64,000 nucleotides of DNA from NCBI GenBank assembly GCA_026387715.1, contig JAPLLF010001132.1, positions 1 to 64,000 of the forward strand, written 5' to 3'. Below are positions 15,558-24,760 of this stretch, piece after piece. The stretch comes from Pseudomonadota bacterium. GTDB lineage: Bacteria; Myxococcota_A; Polyangia; Haliangiales; Haliangiaceae. Made by a program: the position numbers and the translations under genes. Every line of letters begins with the position of its first letter. Position 1 is the first letter of the stretch. Under the pieces are notes generated by a model. It was not told where the DNA came from. It did no database searches and saw nothing but the letters and a program-made list of their open reading frames with translations.

Positions 15558-17029
15558 CCGCCGACGCGCCACCCGTCAGCGACGCGCGCGAGCGCATCCC
15601 GCTGGTGTATCGCGTCCTGCGCTGGTTCCTGCGCGTCGTCACCCGCGTGTTCTTTCGCCAGGTCGAGATCGTCGGCCTCGAGCACATCCCCCGCACCGGT
15701 CCCGTCGTGTTCGCGGGGAATCATCCCAACTCGCTGATCGATCCGATCCTCATCATCACGACGTGCGGGCGCAAGGTGCACTTCGCCGCGAAGGACAAGC
15801 TGTTCGAGGGTCGCGTGCTGCGCGCCGTGCTCCGCGGGCTCGGCGCCGTGCCGATCAAGCGGCGGCACGATCACGACGGAGATCACGACGGCGCCGCGGC
15901 CGCGCCCCCGACCACCGAGGCGGCGGCGCCGGTCGACAACGACGCCGCGTTCGAGGCGATGTTCGACGTGCTGCGCGACGGCGGGACGATCGGCATCTTC
16001 CCCGAGGGGCTCTCGCACGACCTGTCGCAGCTCGCGAAGCTCAAGACGGGCGCCGCCCGGCTCGCGATCGGGGGTGCCAAGCGCAGCGGCCCGATCACGA
16101 TCGTCCCGTGCGGCCTGACGTTCATCCACCCGAAGCGGTTTCGCACCCGCGTGCTCGTGCAGTTCGGCACCCCGATCGTCGTGGACGCGGCCCAGGACGA
16201 CGTCCGCAAGCTCACCGCCGACCTCGACGGCGCGATGCGCCGGCTCACGATCAACGCGCCGGACTGGAACACCGTGCGCGCGCTCGACGCCGTGCGCCGG
16301 CTCTACCAGCCGCAGGAGATCTCGATCGAGGATCGCGTCGAGCTCGCGCGCAGGTTCAACACGCACTACGCGGCGATCGCGCAGGAGCCACGCGTGCGCG
16401 AGACGATGACTCGCGTCCGCGCGTACCAGGACAAGCTCGACGAGCTCGAGATCACCGATCGCGAGCTCGCCCGCGACCTGTCCAAGCTCGAGGTGTCCAC
16501 GCGCGTGCTGCGCCAGATCCTGCTCGTCGCGATCTGGCTGCCGCTCACGCTGCCGGGCGCCCCGCTGCACGTGCCGACGTTCGCGTTCGCGCGGTTCGCC
16601 GGCGCCCGGCTGACGCCGCGCAAGGACGTGATCGCGACGACCAAGCTGCTGATCGGGATGCTGCTCGTGCTGGTGTCGTACGGCGTGGCGATCACGCTGC
16701 TGGGCTGGCGTGGTGGCTGGCGGTGGGCGCTCGGCGCGGCGCTGATCCTGCCGATGTCGGGCTGGGCGACGCTCCGCGTGCTCGACCGGCTGCGCCTCGC
16801 GCGCCGGGGCTTCGGCGTGCTCGCGCGGCGGTTGCGGTTTCGGACCGAGGTCGCCGCGCTGCGGCGCGAACGCGAGGCGCTGGCGACGCTCGTGATCCGC
16901 GTCGTCGGCGAGGTCATGCCCCGGGACCTCGCCGCGCTGTTCCCGGCCGATCATCCCGATCGCACGGCCGAGGAATCGTGGCGCACCACCGAGGAGGTCG
17001 ACCTCGATCACGAGCTGGACGCGAAGTGA
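15554..17029 (+). CDS. PlsC-type 1-acyl-glycerol-3-phosphate acyltransferase family protein with extra membrane region
   Basis: ATG 15554 overlaps the previous stop by 4 nt. Of 491 residues, the first half is a PlsC domain: GNHPNSLID holds the HxxxxD active site, and FPEGLSHD is the acceptor-binding motif. An Asp/His/Ala-rich insertion (HDHDGDHDGAAAA) separates the two. The C-terminal half has two to three hydrophobic segments (LLVAIWLPLTLPG; TKLLIGMLLVLVSYGVAITLL; WALGAALILPM). It should acylate lysophospholipid or glycerol-3-phosphate derivatives at the inner membrane. Confidence 0.87.
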   Translation: MTADAPPVSDARERIPLVYRVLRWFLRVVTRVFFRQVEIVGLEHIPRTGPVVFAGNHPNSLIDPILIITTCGRKVHFAAKDKLFEGRVLRAVLRGLGAVPIKRRHDHDGDHDGAAAAPPTTEAAAPVDNDAAFEAMFDVLRDGGTIGIFPEGLSHDLSQLAKLKTGAARLAIGGAKRSGPITIVPCGLTFIHPKRFRTRVLVQFGTPIVVDAAQDDVRKLTADLDGAMRRLTINAPDWNTVRALDAVRRLYQPQEISIEDRVELARRFNTHYAAIAQEPRVRETMTRVRAYQDKLDELEITDRELARDLSKLEVSTRVLRQILLVAIWLPLTLPGAPLHVPTFAFARFAGARLTPRKDVIATTKLLIGMLLVLVSYGVAITLLGWRGGWRWALGAALILPMSGWATLRVLDRLRLARRGFGVLARRLRFRTEVAALRREREALATLVIRVVGEVMPRDLAALFPADHPDRTAEESWRTTEEVDLDHELDAK

Positions 17030-17078
17030 GCGCAGCGAACGAGCCCGGCTTTCGCCGGTCGATGATGAGAGCGACGGC

Positions 17079-17735
17079 ATGACCACCGCGCTCGCGCCCG
17101 ACGCCAAGCCGCTCGTCGTCCTCCTGCACGGGCTCGCGCGCGGCCAGGGATCGATGGCCGGGATGGCCGCGCACCTTCGCCGGCACGGCTTCGAGACCTG
17201 GAGCCGCACGTATCCGTCGCGCCAGCACGGGCTGGCCGAGCTCGCACAGCAGACCACCGCGTGGATCCTCGACGCCGCACGCGATCGCCCGGTGTGCGCC
17301 GTCACCCACTCGATGGGCGGCGTGCTCGTCCGCCACCTCCACGACCCGCGCCTCAGCTGGCAACGCATCGTGATGCTCGCGCCGCCGAATCGCGGCAGCG
17401 CGCTGGCCGCCGGGCTCGCCGCGCGCCCGATGTTCCGGTGGTTCTACGGGCCCGCCGGCGTCGAGCTCGCCGATGGCTCGGCGTGGCCGCCACCCCCGGC
17501 GCCGTTCGCGGTGATCGCCGGGACGCGCAAGCTCGCGCTCACCAACCCGACGAGCTGGACGATGGGCCGCCGGTTCGCCGAGGGGACCGCCCACGACGGC
17601 ACCGTCGCGGTCGACGAGACCAAGCTCGACGGCATGGCCGCGTTCGCCGAGGTCGACGCGACGCACACGTGGATGATGCGATCGCCCGAGGTCCAGCGCC
17701 TCGTCGTGCGCTATTTGCGCGACGGGCAGTTCTGA
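17079..17735 (+). CDS. Lipase-like alpha/beta-hydrolase
   Basis: A 218-residue hydrolase with oxyanion-hole segment VVLLHGLARG at residues 13-22 and the nucleophile elbow THSMGG near residue 75. An acid residue is likely in DGTVAVDE and the catalytic His in DATHTWMM. The size and motifs fit small bacterial triacylglycerol-lipase/PGAP1-like esterases. There is no signal peptide. A GAGAG Shine-Dalgarno-like stretch precedes ATG 17079, and the gene lies 49 bp after the acyltransferase gene in the same direction, so a lipid-metabolism operon with 14358 and 15554 is plausible. Confidence 0.85.
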   Translation: MTTALAPDAKPLVVLLHGLARGQGSMAGMAAHLRRHGFETWSRTYPSRQHGLAELAQQTTAWILDAARDRPVCAVTHSMGGVLVRHLHDPRLSWQRIVMLAPPNRGSALAAGLAARPMFRWFYGPAGVELADGSAWPPPPAPFAVIAGTRKLALTNPTSWTMGRRFAEGTAHDGTVAVDETKLDGMAAFAEVDATHTWMMRSPEVQRLVVRYLRDGQF

Positions 17736-17766
17736 ATCGCCGTCGCGCCACGTAGGATGCGGCCTC

Positions 17767-18393
17767 ATGTTCGGCCGATTCCTCCCGCGCGAGACCAGCT
17801 TCTTCGACTTCTTCGAGCAGCACGCCGGGCTCACCATCGAGGGCACCAAGGAGTTCCTCTCGATGGTCACGACCGGGGCGAACATCCCCGCGAAGTGTCG
17901 CCGGATCTCGGACATCGAGCACGAGACCGACACCATCACGCACCGCTGCGTGGAGGCGCTGCACAAGACGTTCATCACGCCGATCGATCGCGACTCGATC
18001 CACCGGCTGATCACCAGGATGGACGACATCATGGACTACGTCGAAGCCGCGGCCGAGCGCATCGAGCTCTACGAGCTCACGGTGATGACCTCCGACGTGC
18101 GCGACCTCGCCGACGTGCTCCACCGCAGCGCGCAGCAGGTCGAGGCGTGCACCCGCGGGCTGCGCACGCTCAAGGATCCGCAGGCGACGCTCAAGCTCTG
18201 CATCGACATCAACCGCCTCGAGAACGAGGCCGACGCGATCCTCCGCCGATCGGTCGCCCGCCTGTTCAAGGAGGAGAAGGATCCGATCATGGTCATCAAG
18301 TGGAAGGAGGTCTACGAGAACCTCGAGATGGCCTCGGACCGCTGCGAGGACGTCGCGAACATCATCGAGGGCGTGATCCTCGAGCACGCCTGA
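17767..18393 (+). CDS. DUF47 PhoU-like regulator of the Pit transporter
   Basis: The 208-residue all-helical protein matches the DUF47/PhoU-like family (MFGRFLPRETSFFDFFEQHA start; DIEHETDTITH and NRLENEADAI repeats hold conserved acidic metal-binding positions; EMASDRCEDVANIIEGV near the end). Members sit next to low-affinity phosphate transporters and modulate them. The transporter gene follows after 9 bp, forming a two-gene unit. A TAGGAT hexamer lies 8 nt before ATG 17767. Confidence 0.92.
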   Translation: MFGRFLPRETSFFDFFEQHAGLTIEGTKEFLSMVTTGANIPAKCRRISDIEHETDTITHRCVEALHKTFITPIDRDSIHRLITRMDDIMDYVEAAAERIELYELTVMTSDVRDLADVLHRSAQQVEACTRGLRTLKDPQATLKLCIDINRLENEADAILRRSVARLFKEEKDPIMVIKWKEVYENLEMASDRCEDVANIIEGVILEHA

Positions 18394-18402
18394 GCGTCGA
18401 CC

Positions 18403-19431
18403 ATGGAGATCTCCGCCATCGTCGTCGTCACGATCGTCGTGGCGCTGCTGTTCGACATCATCAACGGGTTCCACGACGCGGCGAACTCGATCGCGACGAT
18501 CGTCTCGACGCGCGTCCTGTCGCCGCGCGTCGCGGTGCTGTGGGCCGCGACGTTCAACTTCGTCGCGCTGTTCATCTTCCACACCGGGGTCGCCAAGACG
18601 ATCTCCGGCACGATCGCCGTCGAGGCCAGCGATCCCGCCTTCGTGTACGTCGTCATGTGCGGGCTGCTCGGCGCGATCACGTGGAACCTGCTGACGTGGG
18701 TGCTCGGGCTCCCGTCGTCGAGCTCGCACGCTCTGATCGGCGGGCTGTGCGGCGCGGGCCTCGCCTACAAGGGCTCGGGCGTCATCCAGACCGCCAAGGT
18801 GATCCCGACGCTCGAGTTCATCCTGATCGCGCCGCTGATCGGCCTGACCCTCGCCGCGCTGCTGATGATCCTGGTGTACTGGCTGTTCCGGAAGTGGCGC
18901 CCGCAGCGGGTCGATCGCACGTTCCGCGTCGGCCAGCTGATCTCCGCCGGCCTGTACTCGATCGGCCACGGCGGCAACGACGCGCAGAAGACGATGGGCG
19001 TGATCATCATGGTGCTCGTCGCCGGCGGCACGCTGCACCTCGATCCGAAGACGCACGAGCTCGTCGAGAGCGTGCCGACGTGGATCATCCTTGCGTCCTA
19101 CGGTTGCATGGCGTTCGGCACCGCGATCGGTGGCTGGCGCATCGTCAAGACGATGGGCATGGGGCTCACCCACCTCAAGCCGGTCGGCGGCTTCTGCGCC
19201 GAGGTCGCCGGCGCGATCACGCTGTTCCTCGCGACGTTCCTCAAGGTGCCGGTGTCGACGACCCACACGATCACCGGCGCGATCGTCGGCGTCGGCTCGG
19301 TGACCAACATCCGCGCGATCCGCTGGAGCCTCGCCTCCCGCATCGTGTGGGCGTGGGTGCTCACGATCCCTGCCGCGGGCGCGGTCGGCGCGCTCGCCAC
19401 GCTGCTCGCCCGCAACCTCGGCGCGTTCTGA
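18403..19431 (+). CDS. pit: Low-affinity inorganic phosphate transporter, PiT family
   Basis: The 342-residue membrane protein carries the PiT signature twice: FDIINGFHDAANSIATIVSTRVLSP in the N-terminal half and GGFCAEVAGAITLFLATFLKVPVSTTHTITGAIVG in the C-terminal half, with about ten hydrophobic segments. GHGGNDAQKTMG marks the second repeat. It imports phosphate with a cation across the inner membrane. It forms an operon with the DUF47 gene; no pho box was recognised. Confidence 0.95.
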   Translation: MEISAIVVVTIVVALLFDIINGFHDAANSIATIVSTRVLSPRVAVLWAATFNFVALFIFHTGVAKTISGTIAVEASDPAFVYVVMCGLLGAITWNLLTWVLGLPSSSSHALIGGLCGAGLAYKGSGVIQTAKVIPTLEFILIAPLIGLTLAALLMILVYWLFRKWRPQRVDRTFRVGQLISAGLYSIGHGGNDAQKTMGVIIMVLVAGGTLHLDPKTHELVESVPTWIILASYGCMAFGTAIGGWRIVKTMGMGLTHLKPVGGFCAEVAGAITLFLATFLKVPVSTTHTITGAIVGVGSVTNIRAIRWSLASRIVWAWVLTIPAAGAVGALATLLARNLGAF

Positions 19432-19433
19432 CC

Positions 19434-21023
19434 GTGACTCAGGCACGCTACGACGTGATCGTCATCGGCGGCGGCCACAACGGGCTCGTCACCGCGGCGC
19501 TGCTCGCCAAGCGCGGACTGGCCGTCGTCGTCCTCGAGCGCCGACACAAGGTCGGTGGCGCCGCCGTCACCGAGACCCCGTGGGGGCCGGCCTACAAGAT
19601 GACGGCGCTGTCGTACGTCGTCAGCCTGATGCCGCGACGCGTGCGCGAGGAGCTCGAGCTCGAGCGGTTCGGCTATCGCGTGTATCCGCAGCACCCGTAC
19701 TTCGCGCCGCGCATCGACGGTCGCTACCTGATGATGTGCGACGACCCGGCGCGTCGCCACGCGGAGATCGCCAAGTTCTCGCGCGCCGACGCCGACGAGA
19801 TGGTGCGCTGGGATGCCTGGCTCGGTCGGCTCGGCGGCTTGCTCGGCCCGATGCTGACGCGCGTGCCGCCCAAGCTCGGCAGCAAGCACCCCAGGGACCT
19901 GCTCGCGGCGCTGGCGATGGCCTGGAAGTTCCGCGACCTCGACGAGCGCGGCGTCGGCGATCTCACGAAGCTGATGACGATGAGCGTCGCGGACCTGCTC
20001 GAGGAGCGCTTCGAGAGCGACGCGCTGCGCGGCGTGCTGGCGGTGTCCGGCGTGATCGGCACGTGGGGGGGCCCACGCTCGCCGGGGACCGGCTACGTGA
20101 TGGCCCACCACAAGATGGGCGACGTCGGCGACGGGCCGGTCGGCTCCTGGGGTTTCCCCGAGGGCGGCATGGGCGGCGTCACGCAGGCGATGCGCGCCGC
20201 AGCCGAGCACTTCGGCGCGACGATCCGGTGCGACGCCGAGGTCGCCAGGATCCTCGTGCGCGACGGCCGCGTGCACGGCGTCGCGCTGGCCAACGGCGAC
20301 GAGCTGGCCGCGACGACCGTGGTGGCCACGACGCACCCGCAGATCACGTTCCTCCAGCACGTCGAGCGCGCCGAGCTGCCGGCCGCGTTCGTCGAAACGA
20401 TCGCGCGGTGGAAGTCGCGGTCGGGCACCGTCAAGGTGAACCTCGCGCTCGATCGTCTCCCGGAGTTTCGCAGCAAGCCGGGCTTCGATCCCGAGGTCCA
20501 CGGGGGCACGATCGTGCTGGCGGAGTCGCTCGACGACGTCGAGGGCGCCTTCCAGGAGGCGGTCGCGGGCCGCCCCGCGACGCTGCCGTTCGCGGACGTC
20601 TGCATCCCGTCGGTGTTCGACCCCACGCTCGCGCCGGCCGGCCACCACGTGATGTCGATGTTCACCCAGTGGGTGCCGCACCAGTTCGCCGCGGCGCCAC
20701 ACGCCGCCGAGCTCGACGCCTACGCCGACCGGCTGATCGCGCGGATGGAGGCGCTCGCGCCCGGGTTCACGTCGTCGATCCTGCACCGCCAGGTGATCGG
20801 CCCCCACGAGATGGCCACGACCTACGGCCTCGTCGGCGGCAACATCTTCCACGGCGAGCTGTCCGCCAACCAGCTGTTCCACATGCGGCCGGCGCCCGGG
20901 TTCGCGGACTTCACCACCCCGATCGACGGCCTCTACCAGGCGTCGTCGGCGACCCACGGCGGCGGCGGCGTGACCGGGATTCCGGCGATGCAGGTCGTGA
21001 AGAAGCTGGCGAGGCGTTTCTAG
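19434..21023 (+). CDS. Phytoene-desaturase-like FAD-dependent oxidoreductase
   Basis: GTG 19434 starts 3 nt after the Pit stop. The 529-residue protein has an N-terminal dinucleotide fold (YDVIVIGGGHNGLVTAALLAKRG) and the follow-on VVLERRHKVGGAA, and ends with GLYQASSATHGGGGVTGIPAMQV, the C-terminal FAD motif. This places it in the phytoene desaturase/PYROXD2-like group. It may oxidise a carotenoid-like or other hydrophobic substrate, but there is no carotenoid cluster here. Close spacing suggests cotranscription with pit without an obvious metabolic link. Confidence 0.9.
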   Translation: MTQARYDVIVIGGGHNGLVTAALLAKRGLAVVVLERRHKVGGAAVTETPWGPAYKMTALSYVVSLMPRRVREELELERFGYRVYPQHPYFAPRIDGRYLMMCDDPARRHAEIAKFSRADADEMVRWDAWLGRLGGLLGPMLTRVPPKLGSKHPRDLLAALAMAWKFRDLDERGVGDLTKLMTMSVADLLEERFESDALRGVLAVSGVIGTWGGPRSPGTGYVMAHHKMGDVGDGPVGSWGFPEGGMGGVTQAMRAAAEHFGATIRCDAEVARILVRDGRVHGVALANGDELAATTVVATTHPQITFLQHVERAELPAAFVETIARWKSRSGTVKVNLALDRLPEFRSKPGFDPEVHGGTIVLAESLDDVEGAFQEAVAGRPATLPFADVCIPSVFDPTLAPAGHHVMSMFTQWVPHQFAAAPHAAELDAYADRLIARMEALAPGFTSSILHRQVIGPHEMATTYGLVGGNIFHGELSANQLFHMRPAPGFADFTTPIDGLYQASSATHGGGGVTGIPAMQVVKKLARRF

Positions 21024-21051
21024 TGTCACTCCCCTGATCTAGGTTCGCGCC

Positions 21052-21657
21052 GTGGCGAAGCTCTACTTTCGATACGGCACGATGGACTCGGCGAAGTCGA
21101 TGAACCTGCTCGCGGTCGCCCACAACTACCGGAAGCAGGGCAAGCGCGTGCTGCTCGTCAAGCCCCGGCTCGACATCCGGTTCGGCGAGGCGAAGATCTC
21201 GTCGCGCTCGGGCCTCGAGGCCGAGGCCGATCTGATGGTCGACGAGGACACCGTGCTCGACCCACGAGACTTCGTCGGGCTCGACTGCGTGCTCGTCGAC
21301 GAGGCGCAGTTCCTCGCCCCGGCGGTGATCGAGGCGCTGCGCCGCATCACGGTGTCGCCCGGCGTGCCGGTGATCTGCTACGGCCTGCGCACCGACTTCC
21401 GCACCCGGCTGTTCCCCGGCGCGCAGCGCCTGATGGAGCTCGCCGACGGCATCGAGGAGGTCAAGGTCACCTGCCAGTACTGCTCGAAGAAGGCGATCTG
21501 CAACCTGCGGTTCGTCGGTGGCACGCCCACCGTCGATGGCCCGCAGATCCAGCTGGGCGCCGACGAGCACTACGCGCCCGTGTGCTGGAGCCACTACGAC
21601 GAGGCCACGCGCCAGATCTCCGCGGAGACCAGCGGCGCCGTCCTGCGTCCGAGCTGA
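21052..21657 (+). CDS. tdk: Thymidine kinase with variant P-loop
   Basis: The 201-residue type II thymidine kinase has LYFRYGTMDSAKSMNLL at the start, VLVDEAQFL as the Walker B/catalytic Glu, VICYGLRTDFRT in the lasso region, and a zinc-binding set CQYCSKKAIC with CWSHY. It phosphorylates thymidine for salvage. The P-loop reads SAKS where most have SGKS. GTG 21052 lies 6 nt after TAGGTT (21040-21045), so a leaderless mRNA is likely. Confidence 0.93.
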   Translation: MAKLYFRYGTMDSAKSMNLLAVAHNYRKQGKRVLLVKPRLDIRFGEAKISSRSGLEAEADLMVDEDTVLDPRDFVGLDCVLVDEAQFLAPAVIEALRRITVSPGVPVICYGLRTDFRTRLFPGAQRLMELADGIEEVKVTCQYCSKKAICNLRFVGGTPTVDGPQIQLGADEHYAPVCWSHYDEATRQISAETSGAVLRPS

Positions 21658-21701
21658 GCGACGCTGCGTCTGTAGCAGGCAAGCCATGTAAGATGGACAG
21701 G

Positions 21702-22703
21702 ATGGGGTCGATGGGAGATCGAGATCGGTGGAACGCGGCACGCTTCGTCGCGGGCTCGCCCGCCGGCCACTACGAGAGCTGGTTTCAGCGCGCGAACGAC
21801 GCGAGCGGCCGGCGCGCGTTCTGGATCCGGTACACGATCTTCTCGCCCGCGGATCACCCGGAGGATGCGGTCGGCGAGCTGTGGGCGATCGTGTTCGATC
21901 GCCAGACCAGGCGGATCGTCGCGGTCAAGGACGTCGTGCCGATCGACGAGTGTCGGTTCTCGCGCCACTCGCTCGACGTCGCCATCGGCCACGCGCGACT
22001 CGACGACGCGCAGCTCCGCGGCGAGGCGTCGGCCAACGGCCACACGATCGCGTGGGACCTTCGCTACGGCGGGGGCCTGGACCCGCTGCTCGTGTTGCCG
22101 GCGAGGCTCTACGGCACCGCGCTCCCGCGCGCGAAGGTCCTCGTCGGGCGGCCGCTCGCGCGGTTCGCCGGCACGATCACCGTCGATAGCGAGCGCCTCG
22201 ACATCGTCGACTGGGTGGGCTCGCAGAACCACAACTGGGGCAGCCGCCACACCGATCGCTACGCGTGGGGACAGGTCGCCGGCTTCGACGAGGACCCCAC
22301 CGCGTTCCTCGAGTGCTCGACCGCACGGATCAAGCTGGGCCCGGTGTGGACGCCGTGGCTGTCGCCCGCCGTGCTGCACCTGCGGGGCGAGACGTTGCGC
22401 TGGAACGGCCTGTGGACGGCCGCGCGCGCCGACGGCCACTACGACGTTCGCCGGCGTGAATGGACGATCGCGACGGCGGGCAGCGCCGGGCAGCTCGCCG
22501 TCCATCTCATCGCCGAGCCGACCGACTTCGTCGCGCTGCGCTACGGCAATCCTTCCGGCGGCACGAAGATCTGCCTCAACACCAAGATCGCGCGCTGCGA
22601 GGTCACCCTGGTGCGCGGCGGCGAGACGCTCCGGCTCACCTCCGCGCGCGCGGCGGTCGAGATCCTCGAGGATCACGTCGACGACGTCGTCCCCGAGGTC
22701 TAG
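21702..22703 (+). CDS. Tocopherol cyclase/CrtC-like lipocalin-fold protein
   Basis: The 333-residue protein is all-beta and has the segment DWVGSQNHNWGSRHTDRYAWG near residues 168-188, resembling the NHNWG...WGQ signature of the tocopherol cyclase / hydroxyneurosporene hydratase (CrtC-like) superfamily. A hydrolase or hydratase acting on a hydrophobic isoprenoid-like ligand is possible; the exact reaction is not assignable. ATG 21702 is chosen because TAAGAT (21689-21694) lies 7 nt before it; ATG 21693 and 21711 are alternatives. There is no signal peptide. It is convergent with the poly-Asp gene, with 26 bp between stops. Confidence 0.7.
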   Translation: MGSMGDRDRWNAARFVAGSPAGHYESWFQRANDASGRRAFWIRYTIFSPADHPEDAVGELWAIVFDRQTRRIVAVKDVVPIDECRFSRHSLDVAIGHARLDDAQLRGEASANGHTIAWDLRYGGGLDPLLVLPARLYGTALPRAKVLVGRPLARFAGTITVDSERLDIVDWVGSQNHNWGSRHTDRYAWGQVAGFDEDPTAFLECSTARIKLGPVWTPWLSPAVLHLRGETLRWNGLWTAARADGHYDVRRREWTIATAGSAGQLAVHLIAEPTDFVALRYGNPSGGTKICLNTKIARCEVTLVRGGETLRLTSARAAVEILEDHVDDVVPEV

Positions 22704-22729
22704 AGGCTGATGCTTCGTTTCTTAGCCTG

Positions 22730-24742
22730 CTAGTTCAGATCGACGCGACGGTTGCGCCACTCCACGAACAGCGCCGCGAACCGCGGATCGCCGTGCAGCG
22801 TCGCGAGGTCGACGTCGGTCTCCATCTTCTCGGCGTGCTCGTAGTCGTGCTCGATCGCCTTGGCGACCTGCGCGATCGCGCGGTCGATCTGGCCGACCGA
22901 GGCGTAGGCGCACGCCGCCGAGTGATAGATGTACGGATTCTCGGGCGCGTACGGCTGGCCACCGTCCGCGAGCTCGACGGCCAGCGCGTACTCGCCGAGC
23001 GCGTGGGCGTGGATGCACGCGTTGTTCCACGCCATCACGAACGCCGAGCGCGCCTCGGGTTGCTCGCGCGCCGGCGCCGGCATCGCGAGGACCGCGCGCA
23101 GGATCGCGAGGCCTTGCGGCCGCTCGATCGTGAAGCTCGCGTTGTACAGGTGCGGGACGAGCACCGCGCTGCGCGGCACGTACGCGAGGATCGCATCGGT
23201 GAAGCTCGGCGCATGGCGCGCGACGGTCGCGACGAGATCCGCGAGCTCCTCGGGCTCGGTCTCGGCGAGCGTCTCGGCATCGAGCAACCCGAGCGTGTCG
23301 GCGAGCTTGCTCGCGCGGTGCTCGGCGACCTCGCCGACGACGAGCAACCGCACGTCGCGCCGCGGCGCCGCGGTCGCGAGCGCGATCGCCTCGTCGACGC
23401 GATCCTGCCGCACCATCACGATCGCGAGGTAGCCGGTCGCGTCGCAGTCCGGATCGAACGCGAGGGCGCGCCGCAGGAGGCGCTCGGCGATGACGGCGGT
23501 GGCCGCCTCGTCGGGATCGTGCTCGAGCGCGACCTCGACGAGCATGCCCGCGAGCTCGCGCTTGCTCCACGCGCTCTGGGCGATCGCCCACGCGAGCGCG
23601 GCCTCCTCGCCGCTGCGGCCCAGGCGATCCGCGAACGGATTGCCCGCGAGCACGAACGGATCGTCGGTCTGATCGTCGTCGTCGACGTCGACCTGCGCGC
23701 GCGACTTGACCGCCTCGTCGACGGGCTCGAACCGCGCCCACGCGATCGGCAGGATGTCGTTGATGCGCGCGACGATCCACAGCAGGAAGTGCACCTGGTC
23801 CGACGCGCTCGCCGGGACCGCGAACCGCTCGACCCACATGAGCGCGCTGCGGTGCGTGCGATCGTGCACGACGTCCGCGCGCTGGAACGGCTCGAAGTCC
23901 TCGGTGCGCTCGTCCTGATAGGCCGATAGCCAGAGCGCGAAGAACGCGTTGATCACGGACTCTTCGCCCGGCTCCGACGTCCCCGCGAGCTTGAGCGCGA
24001 CGCCGAAGCTCTCCCAGTCGTACTGCTCGATGATCTCGGGATACCGCTCGATCGGAAACGCGACCGAGTGCTCGAACGGCGGCGGCCCGTTGCGCCAGTG
24101 ACTCTCCATGTCACTGCCGTCGTCGTCGTCGTCGTCATCGTCGTCATCGTCGTCGTCGTCATCATCGTCATCGTCGTCGTCGTCGTCATCGTCGACGTCG
24201 GCGTCGCGTTCGTCGGCCAGCGGGATCGACGGCGCGCTCTTGCGCATCACCTCGTTGGCATCGGCGGTCGCGTAGATGACCTCCTCCGCGGTGTCGAACA
24301 CCGCGTCGACCACCTCGGCGTCGGCATCGAGCGGCGCGTCGTCGGCGTCCTCGTCGGCGTCGCCGGCCTGGCGCGTGAGCTCCATCCACGCGACGCCGTC
24401 GATGCCGGTCTCGACCTTGTAGAGCCAGATCGCGCCGAGCGCGTAGGTCGCCGCGACGGTCTCGAGCGCGAGTCGCTGGGCCGCGACCTGCTCGACGTCT
24501 GGCGGCACCCACGGCGCGGCGAGCCACTGACGCTCGATGGGATCGTCGGGATCGCTGTCGTCGCGACGCTCGTCGTCGACGCCGAGCTCGGTCACGCCGG
24601 CGGCCGCGAGGGTCTGCCAGAGCGCCCGCTGGTCCGCAGGAGACAGCGGCCTGGCCGCGCGGGCGATCACGATGCCCCGCGCGAGATCACTCTGTCGCGG
24701 TTCGAGGCCGACGATCAGATGCGCTTCGCGCGAGCTCTCCAC
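22730..24742 (-). CDS. Acidic TPR-like protein with 25-residue poly-aspartate tract
   Basis: This 670-residue protein has an N-terminal globular part (about residues 1-130), an acidic linker with 25 consecutive Asp at about 184-208, a middle domain of unknown type (HSVAFPIERYPEIIEQYDWESFG onward) and a C-terminal TPR-like array that ends with AACAYASVGQIDRAIAQVAKAIEHD and DVDLATLHGDPRFAALF. The last element is common to tetratricopeptide-type proteins with a DUF-like end. GTG 24742 follows TAGGCT (24750-24755) by 7 nt. No catalytic motif is seen; it may be a scaffold or cation-buffering protein. Confidence 0.75.
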   Translation of the reverse strand: MESSREAHLIVGLEPRQSDLARGIVIARAARPLSPADQRALWQTLAAAGVTELGVDDERRDDSDPDDPIERQWLAAPWVPPDVEQVAAQRLALETVAATYALGAIWLYKVETGIDGVAWMELTRQAGDADEDADDAPLDADAEVVDAVFDTAEEVIYATADANEVMRKSAPSIPLADERDADVDDDDDDDDDDDDDDDDDDDDDDDDDGSDMESHWRNGPPPFEHSVAFPIERYPEIIEQYDWESFGVALKLAGTSEPGEESVINAFFALWLSAYQDERTEDFEPFQRADVVHDRTHRSALMWVERFAVPASASDQVHFLLWIVARINDILPIAWARFEPVDEAVKSRAQVDVDDDDQTDDPFVLAGNPFADRLGRSGEEAALAWAIAQSAWSKRELAGMLVEVALEHDPDEAATAVIAERLLRRALAFDPDCDATGYLAIVMVRQDRVDEAIALATAAPRRDVRLLVVGEVAEHRASKLADTLGLLDAETLAETEPEELADLVATVARHAPSFTDAILAYVPRSAVLVPHLYNASFTIERPQGLAILRAVLAMPAPAREQPEARSAFVMAWNNACIHAHALGEYALAVELADGGQPYAPENPYIYHSAACAYASVGQIDRAIAQVAKAIEHDYEHAEKMETDVDLATLHGDPRFAALFVEWRNRRVDLN
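24119..24193 (-). repeat. GAY trinucleotide tract encoding 25 aspartates
   Basis: Twenty-five contiguous GAC or GAT codons are read on the minus strand (GTC/ATC triplets on the plus strand), with GAC interrupted irregularly by seven GAT codons. The mixed codons argue against very recent slippage, although the tract should still be prone to length change in whole codons. Confidence 0.95.
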
Positions 24743-24760
24743 GGGCGTCAGCCTACCCGA

